In this document: one piece after another, positions 53,764 through 62,407 of the stretch | How the letters are laid out: each line of letters begins with the position of its first letter | Numbering within the stretch: the stretch's first letter is position 1 | NCBI GenBank assembly: GCA_045617845.1 | Contig: JAZLJL010000023.1 | Location: 1-64,000, forward strand | DNA length: 64,000 nucleotides | Reading direction: 5' to 3' | From: UBA1181 sp045617845 | GTDB taxonomy: Bacteria > Bacteroidota > Bacteroidia > Bacteroidales > Paludibacteraceae | The notes under the pieces: generated by a model | What the model saw: the letters and a program-made list of their open reading frames with translations, nothing else | Told to the model about the DNA's origin: nothing | Databases searched by the model: none | Translations under genes and position numbers: made by a program

Positions 53764-55107
53764 ATGGGAAAGAAACAATATGAAAGGCCTATGTTGAAGC
53801 GCATTGTCCCGACGATGCCGGGCAAGACGGGGCAGAATATGCCTGTTGTGGCGCAGACTGAGATCGATGGCGTGAGCTTGTATGGGTTGCGCAATCGGTT
53901 CGGTTCCCCTTTGTTCGTCTTTTCGGAAAAAAACATACGCAAGAATATCAGGGAGGCCTTTCGTGCCTTTTCGACCCGTTATCCGGATGTCCGTTTCGCT
54001 TGGTCTTATAAGACCAATTATCTGAACGCGGTCTGTAAAATTTTTCATGAGGAGGGTTCTTGGGCGGAGGTGGTCTCCGGCTTTGAGTACGACAAGGCCA
54101 TTTCCAATGGCGTCTCTCCCGAAAACATCCTTTTTAACGGACCTGCCAAAAGCGAGGATGATTTGATCAAGGCAATTGAAGGCAATAGTGTCATCCATCT
54201 GGATAATACGGAGGAGTTGCGCATTTTGACTAATCTCGCCATTCAGAGGAAATCCCGACCGAGGGTGGCGCTCCGCGTCAATATGGACGTCGGCATCTAT
54301 CCGCCTTGGAACCGCTTCGGCTTCAACGTGGAGTCGGGGCAAGCTTGGGATGCTTTGGAGAAAATCGCCCAAGAGGGTGTCCTGAATTGTGTGGGTCTGC
54401 ATTGCCATATCGGTACTTTCATCCAGGCTGTCAATGCCTATAAAATTGAGGCGGAGAAGCTCGCTCGTCTCGCTCTTGATGCGATGGAGAAACTGAGCTT
54501 GCCTATTTCCTATCTTGATTTAGGCGGTGGTTTCGCTTCCAATAATTCTTTGAAATCATCGTATTTGACGGGGGAGGACCTTTGCCCTTCCTTCGACGAT
54601 TATGCGGAGACCATCACGACCGTATTCCGTACCGTGAAGTTCCCCGATAATAAGAAACTAAAGCTTGTACTGGAGACCGGCCGCGCTTTGATCGATAACG
54701 CTGGTTTCCTGTTGGCTTCCGTCGTGACTAATAAGAGAATGGCGGATGGACGCTTGAACACCGTGATCGATGCGGGTGTCAATTTGCTGTTCACTTCTTT
54801 CTGGTACAACCATAAGGTGACGACGACCTATGAAAATGTTTCACAGATGGAACCTACCACCTTATGCGGACCGTTATGTATGAATATTGACGTGATCCGC
54901 GAGAATGTGATGTTACCTCCTTTGAAGAGGAACGACTTGCTGCTTATCCATAATGTCGGAGCCTATAATGTGACGCAATGGATGCAGTTCATTTCTCTGC
55001 GCCCTAAGGTGGTCATGGTCAAGGAGTCCGGCGAAGTCTCCATCCTCCGTGACGGCGAAAACATCGACGACATAAACTCAATCGAGAATCGATGCGTGAC
55101 GTGTTGA
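53764..55107 (+). CDS. Fold-III PLP-dependent decarboxylase (LysA / carboxynorspermidine decarboxylase-like)
   Basis: 447 residues of the alanine-racemase-fold decarboxylase group. PLP lysine Lys83 sits in WSYKTNYLNAVC. GLHCHIGT, the glycine-rich SYLDLGGGFAS, LETGRALI and TLCGPLCMNIDVI with catalytic-type Cys368 and Asp376 follow. It is not the clear housekeeping lysA: the N-terminal ~40 residues are extra and the operon has no other lysine gene. It may act on diaminopimelate-, arginine- or ligase-made substrates. The last 16 bases overlap the start of the urea-transporter fusion. Confidence 0.85.
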   Translation: MGKKQYERPMLKRIVPTMPGKTGQNMPVVAQTEIDGVSLYGLRNRFGSPLFVFSEKNIRKNIREAFRAFSTRYPDVRFAWSYKTNYLNAVCKIFHEEGSWAEVVSGFEYDKAISNGVSPENILFNGPAKSEDDLIKAIEGNSVIHLDNTEELRILTNLAIQRKSRPRVALRVNMDVGIYPPWNRFGFNVESGQAWDALEKIAQEGVLNCVGLHCHIGTFIQAVNAYKIEAEKLARLALDAMEKLSLPISYLDLGGGFASNNSLKSSYLTGEDLCPSFDDYAETITTVFRTVKFPDNKKLKLVLETGRALIDNAGFLLASVVTNKRMADGRLNTVIDAGVNLLFTSFWYNHKVTTTYENVSQMEPTTLCGPLCMNIDVIRENVMLPPLKRNDLLLIHNVGAYNVTQWMQFISLRPKVVMVKESGEVSILRDGENIDDINSIENRCVTC

Positions 55108-57239
55108 CACTCCTTGGAAGTGGCATTCGGAACAGTTATTCCGCATTGTTCTTTTCCCGCGATTCGTGGGTGGGATTGGCTTTGTTCCTTGTGACAATGC
55201 TTTATCCCTCGTCAGGTCTCTGTGGTTTGTTCTGTTGCGTGACGGTCAATGTGTTGGCTATCGCTTTATCCTTGGATCGTTTTAAGGTCACGAATGGTTT
55301 GTTTGGCTTCAATGCTGTGATTGTCGGCGTCGCTGTCGGTTCATTGTTCCCGGTGACACTTCCGTTGCTTGGCTTGCTTTTCGCACTCTCTATCATGATT
55401 TTGTTGCTTATAGCTGGTTGGGATGCCTTGTTGTCGAAATATCATTTGCCTTACCTTGTGTTTCCTTTCCTGATTTGTCTATGGACAGTCTTGTTGTTGT
55501 CTCAACAAAGGGACGGGGATTTCCTTTTCGATTGCGTTTTTGATGGTTACGGGAGTATGCTCCCCTTGAACAGTCCTTTCCTGTCGTGCTTGTCCGAAAA
55601 TGATTTTTGGATAACGCTGCCTGAGTGGCTCACTAATTATTTCTTGGGACTGAGTTGTGTTTTGTTCCGTCAAGATGTGATGTTCGGGTTTTTGTTGGCG
55701 GTGATATTGCTTTGCTATTCCCGAATCGCCTTCCTGTATACGTTCGTGAACCATCTCTTCGCATATTTTTTGTTCGTTAAGTTGGGCGGCGATTTGTTTC
55801 ACTTGCCATATGTGTGCTTCGGCTTCAATTTTATCCTTACTTCGCTCGCTTTGGGGTGCTCTTATTTGGTGCCTTCCTTCGGTTCTTTCCTTTGGACCAT
55901 TTTGTTGGTGCCTGTCCAATTTGTCGTGGTCTATGCATCCACTAGGCTGTTGAATTATTTCTTCTTGCCTACATTCTCCTTGGCGTTTTGTCTGGTGAGC
56001 ATTCTTTCCCTTGTCATGTTGAAGATGCGCACTTCGTTGAAGTCTCCTTTCTTCTCTTCTTTCTTGGAAAGGAATCCGGAGGAGAACCTCTATCAATTCC
56101 AGACTGGCGTCCGTCGTTTCAAGTGGTATAACTACCATCATTTCGATTTGCCTTTTTATGGGGCTTGGAAAGTGTCCCAGGGTGCGCATGGGGTTTATAC
56201 CCATAAAGACGCATGGGCGGATGCGTGGGATTTTGTTGTCGAGATGGATGGAAAGCAATTCGGTGGGGATGGTTCCTTGGTGACGGATTATTATTGTTAT
56301 GGCAAACCGGTATTGGCTCCTGCGGATGGTTGCGTCGTCGCCCTTCTGAATGAGGTGGATGACAATCCTGTCGGTCAGTGCAACGAGAAGCAGAATTGGG
56401 GTAATTATGTGGTTGTCAAGCATGCGGATGGCCTCTATTCCCTTTTGGCGCATTTGAAACGTGACTCGTTCTTTTGCCAGTTGGGTCAATGTGTGAAAAA
56501 AGGCGATGAACTGGCGCTTTGCGGAAATACGGGGCTTTCCCCTTTCCCGCATTTGCATTTCCAGTTCCAGGCTTATCCCTTTGCGGGTGCGCCTACACTT
56601 TGTTATCCCTTCGTCAACTATATGGAATTGACTTCAGGGGGCAATGTGTTCCATTCGTGTGACATTCCTGCCGAGGGAGTCTCCTTGTGCAACATGAACC
56701 ATAATTCTTCCTCTATTTACGCTTCTTTCTTCCCTGGGGCGAAGTTCTCTTACGTGTTCGATTCAATGGGTGAGGGGTGTTGGTCGGTCCAGGAAGAGTA
56801 TGGCTATCGTTTCCTTTTGGATTCTAAAACGCATTCCAAGGCTTGGTTTTCCTACAAGGATGGCGTCTTTGAGTTCCAACGGTATGAGGGTGGTTCCCAT
56901 GAGGCGCTTTATTATTTCTTCCTTTCTAATTTTAAAATGATCGATAGGGATGTGGACGGGTGGCGTTTGACCGACGAGGTGCCGCTCTCTGTGCGCCGGG
57001 CCGGATTCTTAGGCTATGTCCAAGATTTTTTCGCCCCGTTTTTCTCGTTCACGAATAATAGGTTCGTCGCTTCGAAGGAGGTGGGTGCTAATGGCTTTTC
57101 TTCTTCTGTGTCGACTGAAATTTTTGGAAGAAAAAATCGCCTTATTCGTTTTGTCACTAAAAATGATGGCGCTAAATCTTTGATTATAAGCGTCGCTGAG
57201 GCCAAGCGGACTATGGAAATCCGTATAATTGCGGAGTGA
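55092..57239 (+). CDS. Urea-transporter-like channel fused to an M23 peptidase domain
   Basis: 715 residues. Residues ~15-320 are about ten membrane helices of the urea-transporter (UT/SLC14) family, with the two-fold signature GLFGFNAVIVGVAVG and CFGFNFILTSLALG. Residues ~350-510 are a LytM/M23 metallopeptidase domain: His366/His371 and Asp380 in THKDAWADAWDF and His487-x-His489 in FPHLHFQ supply the zinc site, and VLAPADGCVVAL and GNYVVVKHADGLYSLLAHL are typical M23 strands. The ~200 C-terminal residues are unclassified. No urease or urea-cycle gene is near. M23 domains normally work outside the inner membrane, whereas both ends of known UT proteins are cytoplasmic, so the topology needs a test. 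The start ATG at 55092 overlaps the decarboxylase end. Confidence 0.85.
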   Translation: MRDVLTLLGSGIRNSYSALFFSRDSWVGLALFLVTMLYPSSGLCGLFCCVTVNVLAIALSLDRFKVTNGLFGFNAVIVGVAVGSLFPVTLPLLGLLFALSIMILLLIAGWDALLSKYHLPYLVFPFLICLWTVLLLSQQRDGDFLFDCVFDGYGSMLPLNSPFLSCLSENDFWITLPEWLTNYFLGLSCVLFRQDVMFGFLLAVILLCYSRIAFLYTFVNHLFAYFLFVKLGGDLFHLPYVCFGFNFILTSLALGCSYLVPSFGSFLWTILLVPVQFVVVYASTRLLNYFFLPTFSLAFCLVSILSLVMLKMRTSLKSPFFSSFLERNPEENLYQFQTGVRRFKWYNYHHFDLPFYGAWKVSQGAHGVYTHKDAWADAWDFVVEMDGKQFGGDGSLVTDYYCYGKPVLAPADGCVVALLNEVDDNPVGQCNEKQNWGNYVVVKHADGLYSLLAHLKRDSFFCQLGQCVKKGDELALCGNTGLSPFPHLHFQFQAYPFAGAPTLCYPFVNYMELTSGGNVFHSCDIPAEGVSLCNMNHNSSSIYASFFPGAKFSYVFDSMGEGCWSVQEEYGYRFLLDSKTHSKAWFSYKDGVFEFQRYEGGSHEALYYFFLSNFKMIDRDVDGWRLTDEVPLSVRRAGFLGYVQDFFAPFFSFTNNRFVASKEVGANGFSSSVSTEIFGRKNRLIRFVTKNDGAKSLIISVAEAKRTMEIRIIAE

Positions 57240-57264
57240 TTACCCTGGAACACCGATATTTTAT

Positions 57265-57272
57265 TACTTTTG
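57265..57272 (+). promoter_or_regulatory. -7 box of the AlkD-like HEAT gene
   Basis: TACTTTTG, an exact TAnnTTTG match 24 bases before the ATG at 57297. Confidence 0.5.
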
Positions 57273-57296
57273 TATTGTAAATAATCCGTTTTGGAG

Positions 57297-57965
57297 ATGA
57301 TTTTTTTATATAACGAAGAGCTTGAGAATCAAATCAAACAGGTGAAGAAAATGCTTCATCTCTCGATGAATGGCGCCGTTTCGGAATTCATGTCTTCTTC
57401 CGGGCTGGAATATGGTTTGAATTATGGGGTCCAATTGCCCCGTATCAAGGAGTTGGCGTCTTCTTTGCCACAGAATGCGCTTTTGGCGCAACGTCTTTGG
57501 TTCTCCAACTGTAGGGAGATGATGCTCATGGCGACCTTGGTACAGCCTGTCGAATCTTTTGACTTGGAATCCGCGTTGAAATGGGTGGCTGAGTGCCATA
57601 ACATGGAATTGGTGGAACAATTGTGCCTGAATCTTTTCCGCAAGATGGATAAATCGGATGATTTGTTACATTCCCTCATCCATGACGATAGAAAGTATGT
57701 GAAGGCTGCCGCCTATGTTTTGGCTTCCTTCCTTTGTAGGATGGATACGCTTACCGCTGATGCTGAATCAGATATGAAGTCGGTGCTTGAAGCGGATGTG
57801 TTTTCTCCTGATTATGTGGTTTATTCCTCTGTGGCTAGGTTCCTTCGTGTCTTGGCTGAACAAGAGCGGGAATTTGTCGAGAAGTTCCTCTCTGGCTTGG
57901 ATGATGCCCAGGGTGGCGGCGTGGCATATGTGAAGGACAATGTCCGAACTGTTTTGACGTATTAA
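57297..57965 (+). CDS. AlkD-fold HEAT-repeat protein, probably non-catalytic
   Basis: 222 residues. The helix pairs (IKELASSLPQNALLAQRLW, FSNCREMMLMATLV, VKAAAYVLASFLCRM) match the DNA alkylation repair superfamily. The catalytic Trp-Asp pair (WxxxD) and the arginine found in the other AlkD-type gene of this window are not evident, so DNA glycosylase activity is doubtful. It may bind nucleic acid or be a scaffold. The start is ATG 57297; an in-frame TTG at 57291 is less likely. It has its own promoter after the urea-transporter operon. Confidence 0.7.
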   Translation: MIFLYNEELENQIKQVKKMLHLSMNGAVSEFMSSSGLEYGLNYGVQLPRIKELASSLPQNALLAQRLWFSNCREMMLMATLVQPVESFDLESALKWVAECHNMELVEQLCLNLFRKMDKSDDLLHSLIHDDRKYVKAAAYVLASFLCRMDTLTADAESDMKSVLEADVFSPDYVVYSSVARFLRVLAEQEREFVEKFLSGLDDAQGGGVAYVKDNVRTVLTY

Positions 57966-57972
57966 TTTTTTG

Positions 57973-58605
57973 ATGTTTATGTTTGATAAGAAGAAAGCTG
58001 AGTTTGCTAATACGTGGACCCATGGCGTAGGTTTTGTCCTTTTTTGCTTGATGGCTATCCCTTTGTTGGAACGTTCTTTCGCGCATGGCTCCTTTGCCTT
58101 GAACCTGGGAATGACGCTTTTTGTGATAGGGGAAATGATGATGTTTCTTTCGTCCACCGTCTATCATTGGGTCACTGACGCTACAGTGAAGCGCATACTG
58201 CGTTATTTCGACCATAGCGCCATTTATGTTTCCATCGCGGGGTCTTATTCACCGATTTTATTGTACACGATTGGAGGCACTTTGGGACACGTCTGTTTTG
58301 TCGTGGTCTGGTCGCTTACCGTGTTGGGTATCGTCTATAAGATTTTTTTCTTGGGCAAATATCCTAAATTCTCCCTTGGGCTCTATCTAGCTATGGGATG
58401 GATGATCGTGTTCATTGTCAAACCCGTATTTGAGACTTTCCCTGCCATCAGCTTGTGGATGTTATTAGGCGAAGGTTTGTCTTTCACGGTTGGCACCTAT
58501 TTCTTTTGGAAGGATGGCACACGTACCTATTACCATGCTATTTGGCATGTGTTCGTCTACTTCGGCAGCCTATTCCATTACTTCGTCCTCTGGTTCCTCG
58601 TTTAA
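57973..58605 (+). CDS. Hemolysin III family membrane protein
   Basis: About 210 residues, seven membrane helices, PAQR/hemolysin III superfamily. Conserved metal-site residues are visible: NTWTHGVGFVLF, SSTVYHWV, RYFDHSAIYVSIAGSYSP and the C-terminal YYHAIWHVFVYFGSLFHY. Bacterial members are linked with membrane homeostasis; the hemolysin name is historical. It lies 7 bases after the HEAT protein and its last 36 bases overlap the convergent DUF4924 gene. Confidence 0.9.
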   Translation: MFMFDKKKAEFANTWTHGVGFVLFCLMAIPLLERSFAHGSFALNLGMTLFVIGEMMMFLSSTVYHWVTDATVKRILRYFDHSAIYVSIAGSYSPILLYTIGGTLGHVCFVVVWSLTVLGIVYKIFFLGKYPKFSLGLYLAMGWMIVFIVKPVFETFPAISLWMLLGEGLSFTVGTYFFWKDGTRTYYHAIWHVFVYFGSLFHYFVLWFLV

Positions 58606-59127
58606 CCAGGTCTTGTATTTTTGGGCGAGGACCGCAATGAGTTGACTGATTTGTTTCACGGCGACTGTCGTGTCGTTGCTTATCTCTTTCTTTTGGAGTC
58701 TTAACAATAGTATTTCGTATAGGGCTTGTAGGCTAAGCTCCACATCGTTCATCTCCTCTCCGGCACCAACTTTCTTCCTGAATTCGACGAGGAATGGTAA
58801 TGTCTTGAAGAATAATGCGTTATATTGAATCTCTTTCGGTTTCTGCAACAACTCCATATGCAGGTCATTGAGGTCGTCCACCGTGTTCTTGATGAATTGT
58901 AGGTGCCCTTTCTCCTCGATGTGTTCGAGCTTCATCATCTGGATGAGGTTGTCGTACCATTCGCGCATTTTGCTTTTGGTCGCTTCGTCCACTTGATATT
59001 GGTCTATGATGATTCTTTGGATATTTTCCAGGTCTAATTTGTTTGCCCTTAGAATATCTTCCAATTGCCAAATGTAGATGATGTATTCTGCGATGTTCTC
59101 TTCTCTTTTCCTCTCAGCTATCAGCAT
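58570..59127 (-). CDS. DUF4924 family protein
   Basis: 185 residues, all-helical, acidic, MLIAERKREENIAEYIIYIW onward. This matches the Bacteroidetes-specific DUF4924 family, whose function is unknown. No signal peptide or membrane helix. It is the last gene of the mlaE-to-DUF4924 run. Confidence 0.8.
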   Translation of the reverse strand: MLIAERKREENIAEYIIYIWQLEDILRANKLDLENIQRIIIDQYQVDEATKSKMREWYDNLIQMMKLEHIEEKGHLQFIKNTVDDLNDLHMELLQKPKEIQYNALFFKTLPFLVEFRKKVGAGEEMNDVELSLQALYEILLLRLQKKEISNDTTVAVKQISQLIAVLAQKYKTWLNEEPEDEVME

Positions 59128-59148
59128 GATGGTAAGCCCTTTCGTTTG

Positions 59149-59676
59149 TTATTTGTGGTTCGTTTGGATGATTTTCCCTTTGGGTGATAGAAAGAATCCT
59201 TTAGTGCCGTTATGGTAGATGAACTGTTTTTGTTCATTGTCCCAAATTTTATTGAAGCCGCATGGGATGACAGTCTTCCCTTTCTTGTCGATGACGCCCC
59301 AAAGACCTCCTTGCAGGTTTCCTTCCTTATATGCGTCGGTGGCGGAGCTCGTCTCGATTTGGGCACCTCGGTTCACCATGCAATATTTCTTGCAGAATGG
59401 TTCCGCCATGTCATATTGTGGTTGGATGACGATATTCCCTTTCTTGTCGATAAAGCCTATTTTGCCGTCTTTGACGATGCGTCGTAGTTTGCCGGAAAAT
59501 TTGTCGGGCGTTGTCCCGATCATATAGACATCGCAATATTTTTCTCCTGTGTCTGTCTTGTAGTAGTAAGAGACACCGTCTTTTTTAGACTTTTCCTTTT
59601 CGAAAAATAGTTTTTGCGCATAGCAACCTTCGAAAGCTAAGCTTGCGAAAAATAGGATGGATAATAATCTTTTCAT
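59149..59676 (-). CDS. Secreted WG-repeat protein
   Basis: 175 residues with a signal peptide at ~1-20 (MKRLLSILFFASLAFEGCYA). Two or three WG repeats follow: DGKIGFIDKKGNIVIQPQYD and GLWGVIDKKGKTVIPCGFNK, then KGFFLSPKGKII. WG repeats form small beta units with unknown ligands. It lies 11 bases downstream of the Hsp15-like gene. Confidence 0.8.
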   Translation of the reverse strand: MKRLLSILFFASLAFEGCYAQKLFFEKEKSKKDGVSYYYKTDTGEKYCDVYMIGTTPDKFSGKLRRIVKDGKIGFIDKKGNIVIQPQYDMAEPFCKKYCMVNRGAQIETSSATDAYKEGNLQGGLWGVIDKKGKTVIPCGFNKIWDNEQKQFIYHNGTKGFFLSPKGKIIQTNHK

Positions 59677-59687
59677 GTTTTTACAGT

Positions 59688-60131
59688 TTATTCGTCGTCG
59701 TCGTCGGAAAAATCGAATTGGAAATCGTCGTCCAGTCCGTAGCTTGGCTCTATGTATTCCTCCAAGTCCCTTCTCTCTTTTTTCGTCGGACGTCCGGTTC
59801 CGCGGTCTCTTCTTCCGCTCGTGTTATATTTGCTTAATTCCAGTATTTGAAGTTGTTCTGGGGAGGTGACGTTCTCCATGAATTCGGGAACAAGTTTGGC
59901 TCCCATCCTGTTTTCTGTCAGTCCGATCACCTTGAAGGAGTAGACGACAGGGGGACGTTTGATTTGGATGACGTCGTTTAACCTGATCATTTTGGAGGCT
60001 TTCACGTTGGTGCCGCCCATCATGACGCGTCCCTTTTTGCAGGCGTCAGCCGCTATGGTGCGGGTTTTGAACAAGCGTACAGCCCACATCCATTTATCTA
60101 TCCTTACTTCTTCCTTTGTCTCTTTTCCCAT
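59688..60131 (-). CDS. Hsp15-like S4 RNA-binding protein
   Basis: 147 residues with an N-terminal S4 domain (EEVRIDKWMWAVRLFKTRTI, then ACKKGRVMMGG and ASKMIRLNDVIQIK) and an acidic tail. Hsp15 (HslR) binds stalled 50S subunits carrying a nascent chain. Its ATG shares one base with the mutL stop (TAATG), so translation is coupled. Confidence 0.88.
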   Translation of the reverse strand: MGKETKEEVRIDKWMWAVRLFKTRTIAADACKKGRVMMGGTNVKASKMIRLNDVIQIKRPPVVYSFKVIGLTENRMGAKLVPEFMENVTSPEQLQILELSKYNTSGRRDRGTGRPTKKERRDLEEYIEPSYGLDDDFQFDFSDDDDE

Positions 60132-62050
60132 TATTTGAGTCCTTTCTCTATCTCTTCCGTAGGAATCACTTTGATGATGGCCTTGTTGTCTGGCGTGAAA
60201 TTGGGGTCGGAAAGCTTGAACAGTTCACCGACGAGCGCCATCATCTCTTTCTCGCATAGGAATCTTCCGTATGGTGTGGCACTGAGTTCAGCCATGGAGA
60301 GCGCCACATGTTCCGCGATTTGTGTCTTGAAATCTATGTGGGATTCCTTGAGCGATTGTATGATGTTGGTGACGTAATCCTTTGCCGACCCTTTCTCCAG
60401 GTCCGCTGGCTTTCCGTTGATGCTGAAGGTATTTTTCCCGAGGGAAGCTAAGTCGAAACCAATGTATTGCAGGTCTTCCAACGCATCGTTCAGGATTAGT
60501 GTCTCCGCTTCTGTCAATTCCAAGATTTCCGGAAACAGAAGTTTTTGGGAGACGTTTTGTCTTCTTGAGATAAGCCCCATGTATTGGTCATAGAGAATCC
60601 TCACATGGGCCCGGTGTTGGTCGATGCACATGAGCCCCGATTTCATCGCCGTGATGATGTACTTGTTCTTGAATTGGATGTATTCGTGCTGAGCCTCTTC
60701 GGTCCCGCAATCCAAATCTAACTCTTTTTGTTCCGCCTGTGGTCCCTCTTCGAAATACGTCGTGCGTTCTTCCGTGTCGTCCTCGTCGAATCCTAATGGT
60801 TCGTCGTTAACGTCGGCAGGAGTGATGTCCTGTGAATCGGACGGCGACCATTTGCTTGACTCGAAGCCTTCGTAGAGGTTGTCCCATCCGATGGTGCTTC
60901 TCCGTTTGTATGTGTTGTGGCTTTGTTCTTGCTCGAATGGGTTGTAGGTCGGGTCTATTTGCACTTTAGGCGCATTGACGGATGAACTGGCTTTGTGCGA
61001 GAATACAGGCAACTCGGATGCTCCTTCCGTGTCGAAGTCAATGCTTGGGGCGATGTTGAATTTGCCTAACCCTTCCCTGACGCCGGACATCACCAAAGGC
61101 CAGATGGCGCTTTCGTTCTCGAACTTGATCTCGGTCTTGGTAGGATGTATGTTCACATCTATGCTGTCCGGATCAATTTCGAAGTAGATGAAATAGTCTG
61201 GGGAGGTGCCTGGCTGTAACATTGTACCATAGGCTTGTACCACTGCGCTATGGAAATAGTTATGTTTCATGAACCTGCCGTTCACGAAGAAAAATTGCCT
61301 GTCGTTTTTCTTTTTCGCGGTCTCCGGTTTGCCGACGAACCCGTATATCTTCGCCAGCGTGGAGTCCACGTTGATGCTGAACAATTGGGTGTTGATGCCC
61401 TTCACCGTTTTGAATACGTTGCTGATGCGCTCTTTGTAGTTGCCCTTTTTCAGCGACATGATGATTTGGTCGTTGTGGATGAGTTGGAATTCGATTTGAG
61501 GGTATACGAGTGCTATGCGATTGAATTCACGTTCGATTTGGGAAAATTCGTAAGCGTTCGATTTGAGGAACTTACGCCTTGCCGGTACATTGAAGAAGAT
61601 GTTTTTCACGGCGAAGTTGGTTCCTGCGGGACATGATATGGAGGTCTGGTTTTCCACTTTGCATCCAGCCACTTCAATCAGTGTGCCGACCTCGTCTTCT
61701 GGCCTTCGTGTGCGCAGCTCCACTTGTGCGATGGCGGCGATGGAAGCCAATGCCTCACCTCGGAATCCCATCGTATGAAGGGCGAATAGGTCATCCGCGG
61801 ATTTAATCTTCGAGGTCGCGTGACGTTCGAATGCGATGCGGGCGTCCGTTTCGCTCATGCCTTTCCCGTTGTCGATTACTTGGATTAGGGTGCGCCCCGC
61901 GTCTTTAATCACAACTTGTATGATGTCAGCTCCGGCGTCGATGGAGTTCTCCACCAACTCTTTGATGACGGATGCCGGTCGTTGGATCACTTCTCCCGCC
62001 GCGATTTGGTTGGCTACGGAATCTGGTAATACGTGTATGATGTCGCTCAT
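60131..62050 (-). CDS. mutL: DNA mismatch repair protein MutL
   Basis: Couples MutS mismatch recognition to strand processing. 639 residues. N-terminal GHKL ATPase motifs are ELVENSIDAGA, IDNGKGMS and MGFRGEALASI; the middle carries GIRVHPTKTE-type sequence (DVNIHPTKTEIKF); the C-terminal dimerisation domain has DQHRAHVRILYDQYM. That last motif departs from the endonuclease consensus DQHAxxExxxxE, so nicking activity is uncertain. Genes upstream (62060) and downstream (hslR-like) are within 10 bases. Confidence 0.97.
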   Translation of the reverse strand: MSDIIHVLPDSVANQIAAGEVIQRPASVIKELVENSIDAGADIIQVVIKDAGRTLIQVIDNGKGMSETDARIAFERHATSKIKSADDLFALHTMGFRGEALASIAAIAQVELRTRRPEDEVGTLIEVAGCKVENQTSISCPAGTNFAVKNIFFNVPARRKFLKSNAYEFSQIEREFNRIALVYPQIEFQLIHNDQIIMSLKKGNYKERISNVFKTVKGINTQLFSINVDSTLAKIYGFVGKPETAKKKNDRQFFFVNGRFMKHNYFHSAVVQAYGTMLQPGTSPDYFIYFEIDPDSIDVNIHPTKTEIKFENESAIWPLVMSGVREGLGKFNIAPSIDFDTEGASELPVFSHKASSSVNAPKVQIDPTYNPFEQEQSHNTYKRRSTIGWDNLYEGFESSKWSPSDSQDITPADVNDEPLGFDEDDTEERTTYFEEGPQAEQKELDLDCGTEEAQHEYIQFKNKYIITAMKSGLMCIDQHRAHVRILYDQYMGLISRRQNVSQKLLFPEILELTEAETLILNDALEDLQYIGFDLASLGKNTFSINGKPADLEKGSAKDYVTNIIQSLKESHIDFKTQIAEHVALSMAELSATPYGRFLCEKEMMALVGELFKLSDPNFTPDNKAIIKVIPTEEIEKGLK

Positions 62051-62059
62051 GTCGTTCCT

Positions 62060-62332
62060 TTATTTAAGCCAAAGAATCAGGGCGATGATGATTGCCAACA
62101 TGATGTATAGCTTGGTGTTGTTGCTTTTCCTTTTCAAGGCGCTCGATTTGAGCTGGGAGCGGAATGCGCCTCTAAGGTTCTCCGCATATAGTTCACCTTT
62201 GGCTTGGGCTTCTTTCTTCTTTTGGATCCTTTTGATACGGTTCTCACGTTCCTCTTTTTGGGGGTCGTAATAGATGTAATCGTGGTGGAATTGCCTGATT
62301 TTGGGTTGTTTGGTGAAGTCGAAGATTGCCAT
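62060..62332 (-). CDS. Small tail-anchored protein of unknown function
   Basis: Ninety residues: a charged cytosolic part (MAIFDFTKQPKIRQFHHDYI, then ERENRIKRIQKKKEAQ) and one C-terminal membrane helix (YIMLAIIIALILWL). It has no recognised domain. It ends 9 bases before mutL on the same strand, an arrangement I have seen in other Bacteroidetes but cannot cite. Confidence 0.75.
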   Translation of the reverse strand: MAIFDFTKQPKIRQFHHDYIYYDPQKEERENRIKRIQKKKEAQAKGELYAENLRGAFRSQLKSSALKRKSNNTKLYIMLAIIIALILWLK

Positions 62333-62407
62333 GATGATTGTTCCTTTTTTTGTTGTTTGTCGCCCTTACCGAAGATGTTTCGTTGGTAACTTGTGGGCTG
62401 AAGCTTG

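Noticed and set aside
55092..56050. Urea utilisation locus
   Set aside because: Only the channel-like domain is present; no urease, accessory or allophanate gene lies anywhere in the window, so the substrate should not be assumed to be urea.
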